NCBI GenBank assembly: GCA_020431945.1 | Contig: JAGQHH010000410.1 | Span: forward strand, 1 to 11,042 | Direction of reading: 5' to 3' | Source: Cyanobacteria bacterium HKST-UBA02 | GTDB lineage: Bacteria; Cyanobacteriota; Vampirovibrionia; Obscuribacterales; Obscuribacteraceae | Length of the DNA stretch: 11,042 bases | Shown: one piece after another, positions 1-7,040 of the stretch | How the letters are laid out: each line of letters starts with the position of its first letter | How positions within the stretch are numbered: the first letter of the stretch is position 1 | The notes under the pieces: model-generated | What the model was told of the DNA's origin: nothing | Database searches by the model: none | What the model saw: only the letters and a program-made list of their open reading frames with translations | Translations under genes and position numbers: made by a program

Positions 1-131
1 GTCGTCTTGCCGGCTCCGTTCGGTCCGATAAATGCGAAGACCTCGCCTTCTTCGACGGTGAAGCTTACCTGCTTGAGCGCCTGAACCTTGCCGCGCTTGT
101 ACGTTTTCGATAAGTCGCTGACGGTTATCAA
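1..131 (-). CDS. ABC transporter ATP-binding protein, N-terminal part (runs off the left edge)
   Basis: The minus strand encodes 43 complete residues of an ABC ATPase. They open with [13 protein letters not shown], pass through the A-loop region (Tyr11), and reach IGPNGAGKT (residues 35-43), a perfect Walker A (P-loop) that binds ATP phosphates. The gene is then cut by the window edge. Known role of the family: ATP hydrolysis on the cytoplasmic face drives a membrane permease, here an unseen partner. The start is probably the TTG at 129-131, because the protein then begins a few residues before the first beta strand, as is usual. A second in-frame TTG lies at 174-176, next to an in-frame stop at 177-179. 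No in-frame ATG exists. The KTYKRG...ALKQVSFTV pattern is typical of multidrug or ABC-2-type exporters, but substrate cannot be judged from this fragment. It is transcribed divergently from the TfoX-like gene. Confidence 0.9.
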   Translation of the reverse strand, partial: MITVSDLSKTYKRGKVQALKQVSFTVEEGEVFAFIGPNGAGKT

Positions 132-246
132 ACCTGGAGCCCCATCCTCAGATCGTAAGTGCGATATACCCGTCAATCAGTGACATGAAAGAGTTTGTCG
201 TCTGGCTGTGTGAGCCGGGCCCCTTGCGCCTTGCTGGGTGGAGCGC

Positions 247-275
247 TTGTCTCCATTCGAATTCTTGTGGAGAAT
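247..275 (+). promoter_or_regulatory. candidate sigma70-type promoter for the TfoX-domain gene
   Basis: TTGTCT (247-252) and GAGAAT (270-275) are 17 bases apart, matching four of six positions in each consensus box. Transcription would begin near 282 and leave a leader of about 27 bases before the ATG at 309. The leader contains a purine-rich GAGGGGG about 7 bases before the start, a good Shine-Dalgarno site. The rest of the 132-308 gap shows no convincing gene or terminator. Pattern matching only. Confidence 0.3.
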
Positions 276-308
276 AGTCCAGGATAGATCTACCCGAGGG
301 GGCTGACC

Positions 309-641
309 ATGGTATACGATCCGGAGCTAGCTGAGCGGCTTGCCGCAGTCGTGGGCGATTATTCCGGGATGGAGCCGAAAAAGATGTTCGGTGGGGTCGC
401 CTGGCTTCTTAACGGCAATATGTGCGTGGGTGTCCACAAAGACCGCTTGATCATTCGAATTGGTAGCGACAGTGTAAGAAAGATAGCCGGTGAGCCACAT
501 GTTGGCCCCATGGACATCACTGGAAGACCGATGAAGGGCTGGGCGATTGTTGCGAAGCAAGGGCTTGCGTCGAAGAAAGATCTCGAGCGCTTCATCTCTT
601 TGGCGGTGGATTTCGTCGCGGAGCTACCACCCAAGTACTGA
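309..641 (+). CDS. TfoX/Sxy N-terminal-domain protein
   Basis: This 110-residue protein matches the TfoX N-terminal domain. Diagnostic stretches are MEPKKMFGGVAWLLNGNMCVGV (residues 21-42, read as MEPKKMFGG then VAWLLNGNMCVGV), HKDRLIIRIG (43-52) and MDITGRPMKGWAIV (68-81). The domain is cytoplasmic. In gamma-proteobacteria full-length TfoX/Sxy proteins activate competence genes through CRP, but there they carry an extra C-terminal helix-hairpin domain. This protein ends after the N-terminal domain, as many stand-alone family members outside those bacteria do, so a competence role should not be assumed. The start is supported by a GAGGGGG ribosome binding site just upstream. It lies 62 bases before the first kinase on the same strand with no clear terminator between, so some co-transcription is possible. 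Family call is firm; function unknown. Confidence 0.88.
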   Translation: MVYDPELAERLAAVVGDYSGMEPKKMFGGVAWLLNGNMCVGVHKDRLIIRIGSDSVRKIAGEPHVGPMDITGRPMKGWAIVAKQGLASKKDLERFISLAVDFVAELPPKY

Positions 642-703
642 GAGGTCGTTGCCGGCGGAAACTATATCCTTCCGGGTAAGAACTGATAGCAGGCGGGGAA
701 TCT

Positions 704-2863
704 ATGAGCGAGAAGGGCAAGCAGGCAGGAGCAAGCGAAGAGATTTGCCACCGCTGCGGCCAGCCGAAAAAGTCCAGCCGCGAAGGCACTTTTACGCGCT
801 GGATAGTGGCTTGCACCTGCGACCTCGCTTCTGAAGAAGAGTCTGTCGTTCCGGTAGAAACGGCTCATTTCTGCGCAACCTGCGGTAAGAGGATCGGGGT
901 CGGCAGGCAGGGCTCTTTCACCCAGTGGATCTTTCGCTCGGATATTTGCAGTTGCGAGACTCCGGTGGTCTTCCAGCGTCAGGTCCCCATCGACAGGGAG
1001 TCATCCACCGGCGCCACCGGCGCCTTCGATGCCGACAGCGAAGAGCCGGAACTCGTGCCGGATCCCGAAGTAGCGGAATATGCAGAAGCCATTGGGTCCA
1101 TCGCCGGGGATCGCTACCGGCCGATTTCTCTGCTTGGAGCAGGAGCCACCGGTACGGTCATTTTGTGCCGCGATCATCTGCTCCAGAAGAATGTCGCCAT
1201 CAAGTGCTTGAGAGTCCTGGGCGAAGAGCAGGTGATCCGGTTTCAGCAGGAAGCCAGGGCAGCCTCAAAGCTCAGCCATCCCAATGTCGTGACGGTGCTC
1301 GACTTCGGTGCCTCCACAGAAGGTGAGCCCTATCTGGTCATGGATTTAGTAAATGGCATAAGTCTCGATCGGTTCATAGAAGAGCACGGACCTATGCCGG
1401 CCGAGAGAGCAATCGTGATTATTGAGAAGATCTGCTCGGCCCTGGACCATGCCCACGAGACCGGAATCTTTCACCGTGATGTGAAAAGCTCCAATATCTT
1501 GCTGGAGGAGAGCGGGGCTGAGCTCGAGCCTTTTCTGATCGACTTCGGAGTGGCCCGTTTCAAAAGCGATAATTATGCTGTAGATGAGGAGACAGCCGGG
1601 AGCAATACTCTGGTCGGAAGCCCGGGCTATATGGCGCCGGATGCCGCCTCAGGCATGACCTATGACCGGCGCTCCGAGATCTATTCTCTCGGTTGCGTCT
1701 TATATGAATCGCTCACCGGTCATGTCCCCTTCGCTGAAGCCACCGCTCTCGAGACTATCTCGATGCACGCTCACAGACCGGCCCCTGCTCTTGCTGAAGG
1801 ACTCGAAGGGGCGACTTTCTCCGATGAGCTCGAGGGTCTTGTCGCCCGCTGCCTTGAAAAAGACCCCGAGAATCGCTACCAGACGATGCTCGAGCTCAAG
1901 GGCGCCCTGGAGCGGCTGCAGACTCGCCCTGTGCCAGTGACCGAAGCTCCTGCCGCTTCTCTCGAGCCGAAGCGGTCGCCTGTTTTGAAAGCCGTGCTCA
2001 TTATCGGGTCTGCATTTTTCTTGCCAGTGCTCGCCCTGCTTGCTTATTACGAGATGTCCCCGGCTGACAATCGAGTGAAGAATCCTGCGAAAAAATCGCA
2101 GGCCAGAAGTGAGGTGTCGGCTTCAGCCCGTCCGAAGAGCGCTGGCGTATCAGGGACATCGGATACATCTACTGACCTTTCCAGTATGCCCGACCTGTCC
2201 GAGTCTGATAGCGCCGAGTTCGGATTCGACATGGGTAGCTCCCCGACCCGCGAGGGTCTTTCTGCCCCGGAGTATTATCACCAGGCCCTGGGTTTCAAGA
2301 ATATGGGAATGCCCAATGAGGCCCGGCTCGCCATGAACAAAGCCGCCGAGGTCGGTGACCCGGCTATGAAAGCAAAAGCCGAGCGCTTTTTGCGAGTGCA
2401 TATTCCTCAGACGAAAATTCCCATGGATGCGGTCTATGCAAATATCGATGCGTATACCAAGATGTCCGCTGCTCTTCCTTCTACCGGCGCTGATTACGAG
2501 CTGCATCCCGAGATCAAGAACGATCCCAATGCTCTGGAGGCGGTGCGGCGCTGGCACGAGATGATCAAGACCTATCCTTCCTTCGAGTGGCCTTTTATGG
2601 ACCTGGGTCTTTTCCACCTGCGTACCGGCAACTATGTGGAGGCGGAGAAGATGTACAGGAAAGTGCTCGACATTCACCCTGAATGCTACGAGCCCTGGGT
2701 GATCATCGGCATAATCAACGAGAGACAGGGCAAGCTCGAGAAAGCGATGAAGTGTATCGAGAGGGCTATCGAACTCGATCCCGAGCCGGTGGATGCCAGA
2801 AGAATCCGGGTACGCCTGCTCCGGAAAATGCAGTCGCCGAAGAAAGAAAAACACATGCCATGA
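704..2863 (+). CDS. membrane-anchored Hanks-type Ser/Thr protein kinase with two N-terminal Cys-pair modules and TPR tail
   Basis: This 719-residue protein phosphorylates Ser/Thr on unknown targets. Order of domains: two Cys-pair modules (C15/C18-C37/C39 and C57/C60-C82/C84), each with a G(T/S)FTxWI core; an acidic linker (about 105-130); a kinase domain (about 138-405); a single membrane helix (about 429-449) preceded by PKRSP; a Ser-rich linker (455-515); and a TPR-like region, clearest at 630-694. Kinase residues are intact: glycine loop GAGATG (145-150), Lys167 in VAIK, Glu183 of helix C, HRD at 257-259 with Lys261 and Asn264, and DFG at 280-282. APE is replaced by APD (311-313). Positive charge before the helix puts the kinase in the cytoplasm and the TPRs outside. 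The start has GGCGGGGA a few bases upstream. The stop overlaps the start of the next kinase by ATGA. The Cys modules are probably metal-binding, by inference. Confidence 0.92.
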   Translation: MSEKGKQAGASEEICHRCGQPKKSSREGTFTRWIVACTCDLASEEESVVPVETAHFCATCGKRIGVGRQGSFTQWIFRSDICSCETPVVFQRQVPIDRESSTGATGAFDADSEEPELVPDPEVAEYAEAIGSIAGDRYRPISLLGAGATGTVILCRDHLLQKNVAIKCLRVLGEEQVIRFQQEARAASKLSHPNVVTVLDFGASTEGEPYLVMDLVNGISLDRFIEEHGPMPAERAIVIIEKICSALDHAHETGIFHRDVKSSNILLEESGAELEPFLIDFGVARFKSDNYAVDEETAGSNTLVGSPGYMAPDAASGMTYDRRSEIYSLGCVLYESLTGHVPFAEATALETISMHAHRPAPALAEGLEGATFSDELEGLVARCLEKDPENRYQTMLELKGALERLQTRPVPVTEAPAASLEPKRSPVLKAVLIIGSAFFLPVLALLAYYEMSPADNRVKNPAKKSQARSEVSASARPKSAGVSGTSDTSTDLSSMPDLSESDSAEFGFDMGSSPTREGLSAPEYYHQALGFKNMGMPNEARLAMNKAAEVGDPAMKAKAERFLRVHIPQTKIPMDAVYANIDAYTKMSAALPSTGADYELHPEIKNDPNALEAVRRWHEMIKTYPSFEWPFMDLGLFHLRTGNYVEAEKMYRKVLDIHPECYEPWVIIGIINERQGKLEKAMKCIERAIELDPEPVDARRIRVRLLRKMQSPKKEKHMP

Positions 2864-4545
2864 AGCGTCCTGAACTCCCCGACCGATACAAGATCTTGAA
2901 AGTGCTCGGCAAAGGCGGCATGGGCACTGTTTTCAAGGCCAGGGACGGCAATCTGGACAAGGTCGTGGCGATCAAGGTCCTGCGTGGAGACTTCGCGCAG
3001 ACCGATCAGGTCTCGCTTCAACGCTTCCAGCGAGAGGCAGTGGCTGCCGGCAAGCTCAAGCATGACAATCTTATTTCGGTGTTGGATTTCGGTGTTACCG
3101 ACGAGAGTCATCCCTATCTGGTCATGGATTATGTCGAGGGACCGACTTTCAAGAGTCTTATCGAGAGCCCGAGCGCAATTGCTCTCGAGCAAGCTCTCGA
3201 CATTTTTTGCCAGGTCGCTTCGGGTATGAGCCACGCTCACCAGAATGGCGTCGTCCATAGAGATCTCAAACCGGCCAATATCGTGCTTTCAAGGCAAGAA
3301 GACGGTACGACCAGGGCGATAGTCATCGACTTCGGAATTGCCCGGATGGAGGAAGGCGGAGCTCTGACCCGGACAGACGCCATCGTCGGGAGCCCGCTCT
3401 ATATGAGCCCCGAGCAGGTGCGGGGTGAGGAGGTCGATGCTCGAGCAGACATCTATTCTCTTGGTTGTATCATGTTTGAATGCCTGACTGGTCGGCCTCC
3501 ATTTCAGGGTGCCACTGCTCTCGATACCATGAACATGCATGTGTCGCGTGCCGCACCATCCATCAACGAAAACCGTCCGGATGATCCTTACCCGCAGTCT
3601 CTTGAAAATATAGTGACGCAGTCCCTCGCCAGGTCTCTCGAGAAGCGCTATCAGTCCATGGCGGAGCTCCTGACAGATCTGGAGAAAGTCAAAGAGGAGC
3701 TCTCGCTCGCGCCGGTCTCTCCTGCCGGGGAGGCTCCGGCTCGCCGGCAGGGAGACGGGTTGATGCCGGTCTTCGCTATTGCCGGAGTCGTTCTGATTGC
3801 GACTGTCGCTTTCATTGTCCTGACGTTGTTCCCGGCAAAGGAGCCCGAGTCGCCGGCCCCTCTGAAAGAGGCCTATCGGATGTCCAAGGACAGGGAGTCC
3901 ACCATGGCGGAGCTGAAGCTGGAGCTCAAGGAGCCTGGCAAACAGAGGATCGATGCGCTTCGCGAAGGCGTTATCGACAGGGCGATGCTGGTGATGGTGG
4001 AGAAATCCGGACGGACCAAGCTCGATGCGAGAAGCGCGAAGTTCGACAATCCTGCCGATCTATCGGTCCTGTCGAAGCTTCGCTGGTTGAAGGCTTCTTA
4101 TACTAATATCGGTGATGTCGGTATCCGGGCTCTGTCCGGATGCAAAGATCTGGACTATCTCGATATCACCAGCACGGATGTGAGCCGTTCTGGACTGGAG
4201 GTTATTGCCGGATTCGAGAAGCTGACCTGGTTGCAACTCGACTATCCCAGGCAGCTCAAACCGGCCGATCTGTTGGTGCTCAAAAGACTTCCTCTGCTCA
4301 GGACCCTGGAGACGAGACATTTCGATTTCGATGACAAAAGCCTGATCGCTCTGTCCGAACTGAGACACTTGCGAAAGATTCATCTCAGCCCGAACTCGGC
4401 ACTGTCAGAGGAAGGGATCGAGAAATTCAAGAAGGCTACAGGTTGTGTCGTGGAGATAGCGGACGACGATCCCGGTAGAAGCGCTGCTAGAAATAAAGAT
4501 GCCGAGGATGTCTTCCGGATAAGAGACAATCTGGATGGACTTTAG
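2860..4545 (+). CDS. membrane-anchored Hanks-type Ser/Thr protein kinase with leucine-rich-repeat-like ectodomain
   Basis: This 561-residue kinase starts at an ATG that overlaps the stop of the previous kinase (ATGA), so translation is probably coupled; only a weak AGAAAG lies upstream. The reading frame stays open further upstream, but the kinase fold begins right after MKRPELPDRY, which settles the start. Kinase domain about 10-280: GKGGMG loop (17-22), Lys39 in VAIK, HRDLKPAN (133-140), DFG (157-159), SPE in place of APE (183-185). A membrane helix spans about 302-324. Residues 395-527 form leucine-rich-repeat-like units such as LRWLKASYTNIGDVGIRAL and LDYLDITSTDVSRSGLEVI, predicted outside the membrane and likely to bind a protein or ligand. 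It resembles its neighbour at ATAL(E/D)T...MH and YSLGC(V/I), so the two are paralogues from a tandem duplication (inference). It lacks the Cys-pair modules. Confidence 0.92.
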   Translation: MKRPELPDRYKILKVLGKGGMGTVFKARDGNLDKVVAIKVLRGDFAQTDQVSLQRFQREAVAAGKLKHDNLISVLDFGVTDESHPYLVMDYVEGPTFKSLIESPSAIALEQALDIFCQVASGMSHAHQNGVVHRDLKPANIVLSRQEDGTTRAIVIDFGIARMEEGGALTRTDAIVGSPLYMSPEQVRGEEVDARADIYSLGCIMFECLTGRPPFQGATALDTMNMHVSRAAPSINENRPDDPYPQSLENIVTQSLARSLEKRYQSMAELLTDLEKVKEELSLAPVSPAGEAPARRQGDGLMPVFAIAGVVLIATVAFIVLTLFPAKEPESPAPLKEAYRMSKDRESTMAELKLELKEPGKQRIDALREGVIDRAMLVMVEKSGRTKLDARSAKFDNPADLSVLSKLRWLKASYTNIGDVGIRALSGCKDLDYLDITSTDVSRSGLEVIAGFEKLTWLQLDYPRQLKPADLLVLKRLPLLRTLETRHFDFDDKSLIALSELRHLRKIHLSPNSALSEEGIEKFKKATGCVVEIADDDPGRSAARNKDAEDVFRIRDNLDGL

Positions 4546-4560
4546 ATGAGATCCTGATCT

Positions 4561-5301
4561 CTAGCCCGAGGCGTTTCTGGCAACGGCGAAGAATTGCTCC
4601 AGCCAGTCGGCGTTCTCTTTGCTCCAGGCGACATTCTTGCAGGCTTCGTCTTTCTCATCGAGGAGCTGGTCGATAGCGCTCAGGGTGCGGGGATCGCCTT
4701 CGGCAAGACCACGAGCGAACTGGGCTTCCTGCTCCAGGGTCGGAGCGCTCGGGTGAGCGGGTGGATTGGGTTTGCTGCCGTTTGTCGGGAGGCAGAAACG
4801 CTCGAATTGCTCCAGCAACTCTTTGCTGCCCGGGCTCTGGTGATAGCAGAGCACCGCCATGGCATAGCTGGCGGTGTTCCAGTAATTTCCCCTGATTGTT
4901 TCGTCCACTACTTGCTTGAGAAGGGTTTCACCCGAGTCTTTGAGCTCGGGCTTGCGGCACCACCGGGCGGCGGCGAAAACAATGTCTTCCACCACCGATT
5001 GACATTCGAGACGCTTGAAATCATCCGGGGCGAGGTCCTTGTCGCGAGCGGATTCATGGGAAAAGAGCTTCTCGAGCAGGCCGGGCTCGGGTCGTTCGAG
5101 ATGGCCGGCGAGGGTGGCCGCGACTTTCCGGTCATTGAAATTGTCCGAGGAGAAAGAGTGCTCGATCAGTCCGGGTGCCGAGGAGATGGCGCCAAGCGGC
5201 TTGAGCACTGCGCCTTCTAGACCTGCCGGCATGAGCTCATCGCCGACCATGGCGCAGAGGTCGTCCCACATTTCGAGCAAATCTAAGGTGTTTTCGGCCA
5301 T
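4561..5301 (-). CDS. hypothetical helical protein, possibly HEAT-like
   Basis: I do not recognise this 246-residue protein. It has no signal peptide or membrane segment and is probably cytoplasmic. It is rich in amphipathic helices, with repeated patterns such as RKVAATLAGHL (about 58-68), QSVVEDIVFAAARW (about 103-116) and ASYAMAVLCYH, which suggest a HEAT/ARM-like solenoid; this is a shape guess only. A Pro-rich spacer (NPPAHPSAPT) separates a C-terminal helical part. The N-terminal LLEMWDDLC resembles LFELWEDVC in the partial gene at the right edge. I chose the ATG at 5299-5301 over an upstream in-frame ATG at 5367 because the extension is basic and unlike the rest; a GTGAG lies about 8 bases upstream, a weak ribosome site. 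It converges on the second kinase with a 15-base gap. An open frame on the opposite strand (4594-5220) is judged a shadow. Confidence 0.75.
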   Translation of the reverse strand: MAENTLDLLEMWDDLCAMVGDELMPAGLEGAVLKPLGAISSAPGLIEHSFSSDNFNDRKVAATLAGHLERPEPGLLEKLFSHESARDKDLAPDDFKRLECQSVVEDIVFAAARWCRKPELKDSGETLLKQVVDETIRGNYWNTASYAMAVLCYHQSPGSKELLEQFERFCLPTNGSKPNPPAHPSAPTLEQEAQFARGLAEGDPRTLSAIDQLLDEKDEACKNVAWSKENADWLEQFFAVARNASG

Positions 5302-5617
5302 GGTAATCTCACTTCGGGTCCTACTTAGTATACAGCCAGTCAGTGACCGGACCGTTAGGACCGGCAATGACCGGCAGAAAGCGGCTCGTTCTGTTGGTTC
5401 TGGACGATTCTTAGCGGGCGCTAATCCGGTGACTTTTCTTTTCTTTTCGTATTCGCCCTGCAGGTCTGCCTGATCGGCTTCGGAGGCGACGCCGAGGGTT
5501 ATTCTCCTGTTGCCAATATGCCGAATTCTGTTATTGTCAGAATCATCCTCAAGACGACGGCTCGAAAAGCATTATGAGCCGCGGGTCTTTCGTCGACACG
5601 CGGGTCGGGAGAGTGGC
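5302..5617. other. 316-base divergent intergenic region
   Basis: This stretch separates the minus-strand helical protein from the ArsB/NhaD-type permease, so it should hold promoters for both. On the minus strand TATACT (5327-5332) is a good -10 box, but no good -35 box sits 17 bases upstream. GACCGG appears three times in 30 bases (5345, 5359, 5369-5374). A perfect inverted repeat TTAGCG-GG-CGCTAA lies at 5411-5424, followed by three copies of CTTTT at 5433-5447. An 8-base direct repeat CGCGGGTC occurs at 5580-5587 and 5599-5606, next to the ribosome binding site of the permease. I see no convincing gene here, although the permease frame stays open back to an ATG at 5518. Confidence 0.5.
5510..5537 (+). 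promoter_or_regulatory. weak candidate promoter for the ArsB/NhaD-type permease
   Basis: TTGCCA (5510-5515, five of six to the -35 consensus) and TATTGT (5532-5537, four of six to the -10) are 16 bases apart. It would leave a leader of about 75 bases containing the CGCGGGTC direct repeat. Weak evidence from pattern alone. Confidence 0.25.
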
Positions 5618-6922
5618 ATGACCATAGAATCAGCAGCAACAGTATCGACGAGCAGCTGGTCCTATATCTTTCCGAATCTAGTTCTTGTGATGGCATATAT
5701 CTCGATCATGATCGAGAAGATCCCGAAAGTCGCCACCGCCCTGGTCGGCTCCTCGCTTTTGATTGTCTGTCACTATCTTACTCAGGAAGAGGCTTTTGCC
5801 TGTATCGACTTCAATGTGATCAATCTCCTGGTAGGGATGATGATCCTGATCAATATTCTCGGGCATACTGGAGCTCTCAATGCTCTGGGCATTCTGGCCG
5901 CTCGTCTCACCCGCGGTCACAATCTCCTGATGCTTCTTGTTTTCTCCGTGCTCACAGCCTTTCTGTCGGCGATCTTCGACAATGTCACCACGGTGATTTT
6001 GATCGGCAGTATCACTTGCGCGATTTGCAAGAAGCTCGACATCAATCCGGTCCCTTTTCTCGTGGCGGAGACGATCTGCTCCAATATAGGCGGCACTGCC
6101 ACTCTCATCGGCGACCCGCCCAATATAATGATCGGCAGTGCGGCAAGGCTGAGCTTCAACGATTTCCTATTCAACCTTACTCCTGTTGTCCTGATGATTC
6201 TTCCGGTGGCTCTCGGTACCCTCTGTCTGATCTATAGAAAGGATCTCCTGGAGCAGAACAGCTATCACAAGGTCAAAGACGACCTCCCACTCAACGGAGC
6301 GATCACCGATTACCCGCTGATGATCAAGGCGATTGCGGTAATGATATGCGTCTTTACCGGTTTCATCTGTCACGGTTTCATCGGGCTGGAAGCCGGCACC
6401 ATCGCCATGGCCGGCGCCGCTTTCCTGCTCATGTTCGAGAACCGCCGCAGCATCTGGAACGACGTCGAATGGACCACGATCTTTTTCTTCATCGGTCTTT
6501 TCGTAATGGTGGGAGCGGTAGAGAAGTCAGGCACAGTCCATATACTGGCCGGCAAATTCATCGAGATGACCGGTCATGACACTGTCCTCATGCCTCTCTG
6601 TCTTCTCAACATTTCGGCTTTCGCCTCGGCGATCATCGACAATGTCCCTTATACGGCGACGATGATTCCGATGGTGGAGTCCATCCGCGATCAGTTCACC
6701 GGCATCAATGTCGAGCCGCTCTGGTGGGCGCTGGCTCTCGGTGCCTGTCTCGGCGGCAATGGCTCGCTCATCGGTGCCACGGCCAATGTAATCGTGGCGG
6801 ATATGGCCAAAGCCAGCGGCTCGAAGATCTCTTTCCTGCAATTCACCATGGTGGGCGGGCTCATCATGATCCAGTCCCTGTTGATCAGCTCGATCTATCT
6901 CTGGTGTCGTTATCTCGGTTGA
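5618..6922 (+). CDS. ArsB/NhaD-type (ion transporter superfamily) permease
   Basis: This 434-residue polytopic membrane protein has about 10-12 hydrophobic helices and the twin-repeat layout of the ArsB/NhaD/SLC13-like ion transporter superfamily. First half: SAIFDNVTTVILIG (about 117-130) and NIGGTATLIGDPPNIMIG (156-173). Second half: SAIIDNVPYTATMIPM (337-352) and LGGNGSLIGATANVIV (378-393). The paired DNV and IG(D/A) re-entrant-type motifs mark the substrate site in the family. Members move Na+/H+, arsenite or other anions; no arsR, arsC or arsA lies here, so the substrate stays open. Length is normal. The start at 5618 is preferred because GGGAGAG lies about 5 bases upstream and the first helix follows soon after; the open frame further upstream encodes a basic, non-family extension. 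The NCS1 permease follows 118 bases downstream. Confidence 0.9.
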   Translation: MTIESAATVSTSSWSYIFPNLVLVMAYISIMIEKIPKVATALVGSSLLIVCHYLTQEEAFACIDFNVINLLVGMMILINILGHTGALNALGILAARLTRGHNLLMLLVFSVLTAFLSAIFDNVTTVILIGSITCAICKKLDINPVPFLVAETICSNIGGTATLIGDPPNIMIGSAARLSFNDFLFNLTPVVLMILPVALGTLCLIYRKDLLEQNSYHKVKDDLPLNGAITDYPLMIKAIAVMICVFTGFICHGFIGLEAGTIAMAGAAFLLMFENRRSIWNDVEWTTIFFFIGLFVMVGAVEKSGTVHILAGKFIEMTGHDTVLMPLCLLNISAFASAIIDNVPYTATMIPMVESIRDQFTGINVEPLWWALALGACLGGNGSLIGATANVIVADMAKASGSKISFLQFTMVGGLIMIQSLLISSIYLWCRYLG

Positions 6923-6975
6923 GATTTATGAGCGCTTATTTATGAAAAATAGAACGTAATATCCCCACCCTCCTC

Positions 6976-7004
6976 ATGACAACCTCTCGAATAGTGATTA
7001 TATT
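6976..7004 (+). promoter_or_regulatory. sigma70-type promoter for the NCS1 permease
   Basis: ATGACA (6976-6981) and TATATT (6999-7004) are exactly 17 bases apart and match the -35 and -10 consensus at five positions each. Transcription would begin near 7011, giving a leader of about 30 bases that includes the ribosome site GAGGGAG (7021-7027). This is the best promoter-like sequence in the window and suggests the NCS1 gene can be expressed apart from the upstream permease. Confidence 0.55.
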
Positions 7005-7029
7005 TGAGGTCTGGCGTTTTGAGGGAGAT

Positions 7030-7039
7030 GGCGATCGCC
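7030..7039. repeat. HIP1-like palindrome GGCGATCGCC
   Basis: A perfect 10-base palindrome that contains GCGATCGC, the highly iterated palindrome (HIP1) of many photosynthetic cyanobacteria. I find only this copy in the window, so it is not iterated here. It fills the space between the ribosome site GAGGGAG and the ATG at 7041. It may be chance. Confidence 0.6.
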
Positions 7040-7040
7040 T

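Noticed and set aside
2150..2854. Long open frame (234 codons) on the minus strand opposite kinase 1
   Set aside because: It mirrors the TPR part of a well-supported kinase and shows no domain, membrane segment or ribosome site of its own.
2683..2859. Possible N-terminal extension of kinase 2 upstream of 2860
   Set aside because: It lies inside kinase 1 in another frame, is unlike any kinase N-terminus, and the ATGA overlap gives a natural start.
4548..4561. GAGATC-CT-GATCTC inverted repeat between the convergent genes, as a terminator
   Set aside because: The loop is only two bases, the stem is weak, and no T-tract follows on either strand.
4594..5220. Open frame of 208 codons on the plus strand opposite the helical protein
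   Set aside because: The minus-strand frame is longer, ends near its neighbour as expected, has helix-like periodicity and neighbour-like codon use. The plus frame lacks a ribosome site.
5510..5617. Possible N-terminal extension of the ArsB/NhaD-type permease
   Set aside because: The extension is Arg/Ser/His-rich and not family-like, while GGGAGAG directly precedes the ATG at 5618.
6566..6577. 12-base palindrome ATGACCGGTCAT
   Set aside because: It lies inside the permease gene and codes for ordinary family sequence (MTGH); no repeat of it is found elsewhere.
5618..6922. Calling the permease an arsenite pump (ArsB)
   Set aside because: No arsenic genes are nearby, and the visible motifs are shared by Na+/H+ and anion carriers of the superfamily.
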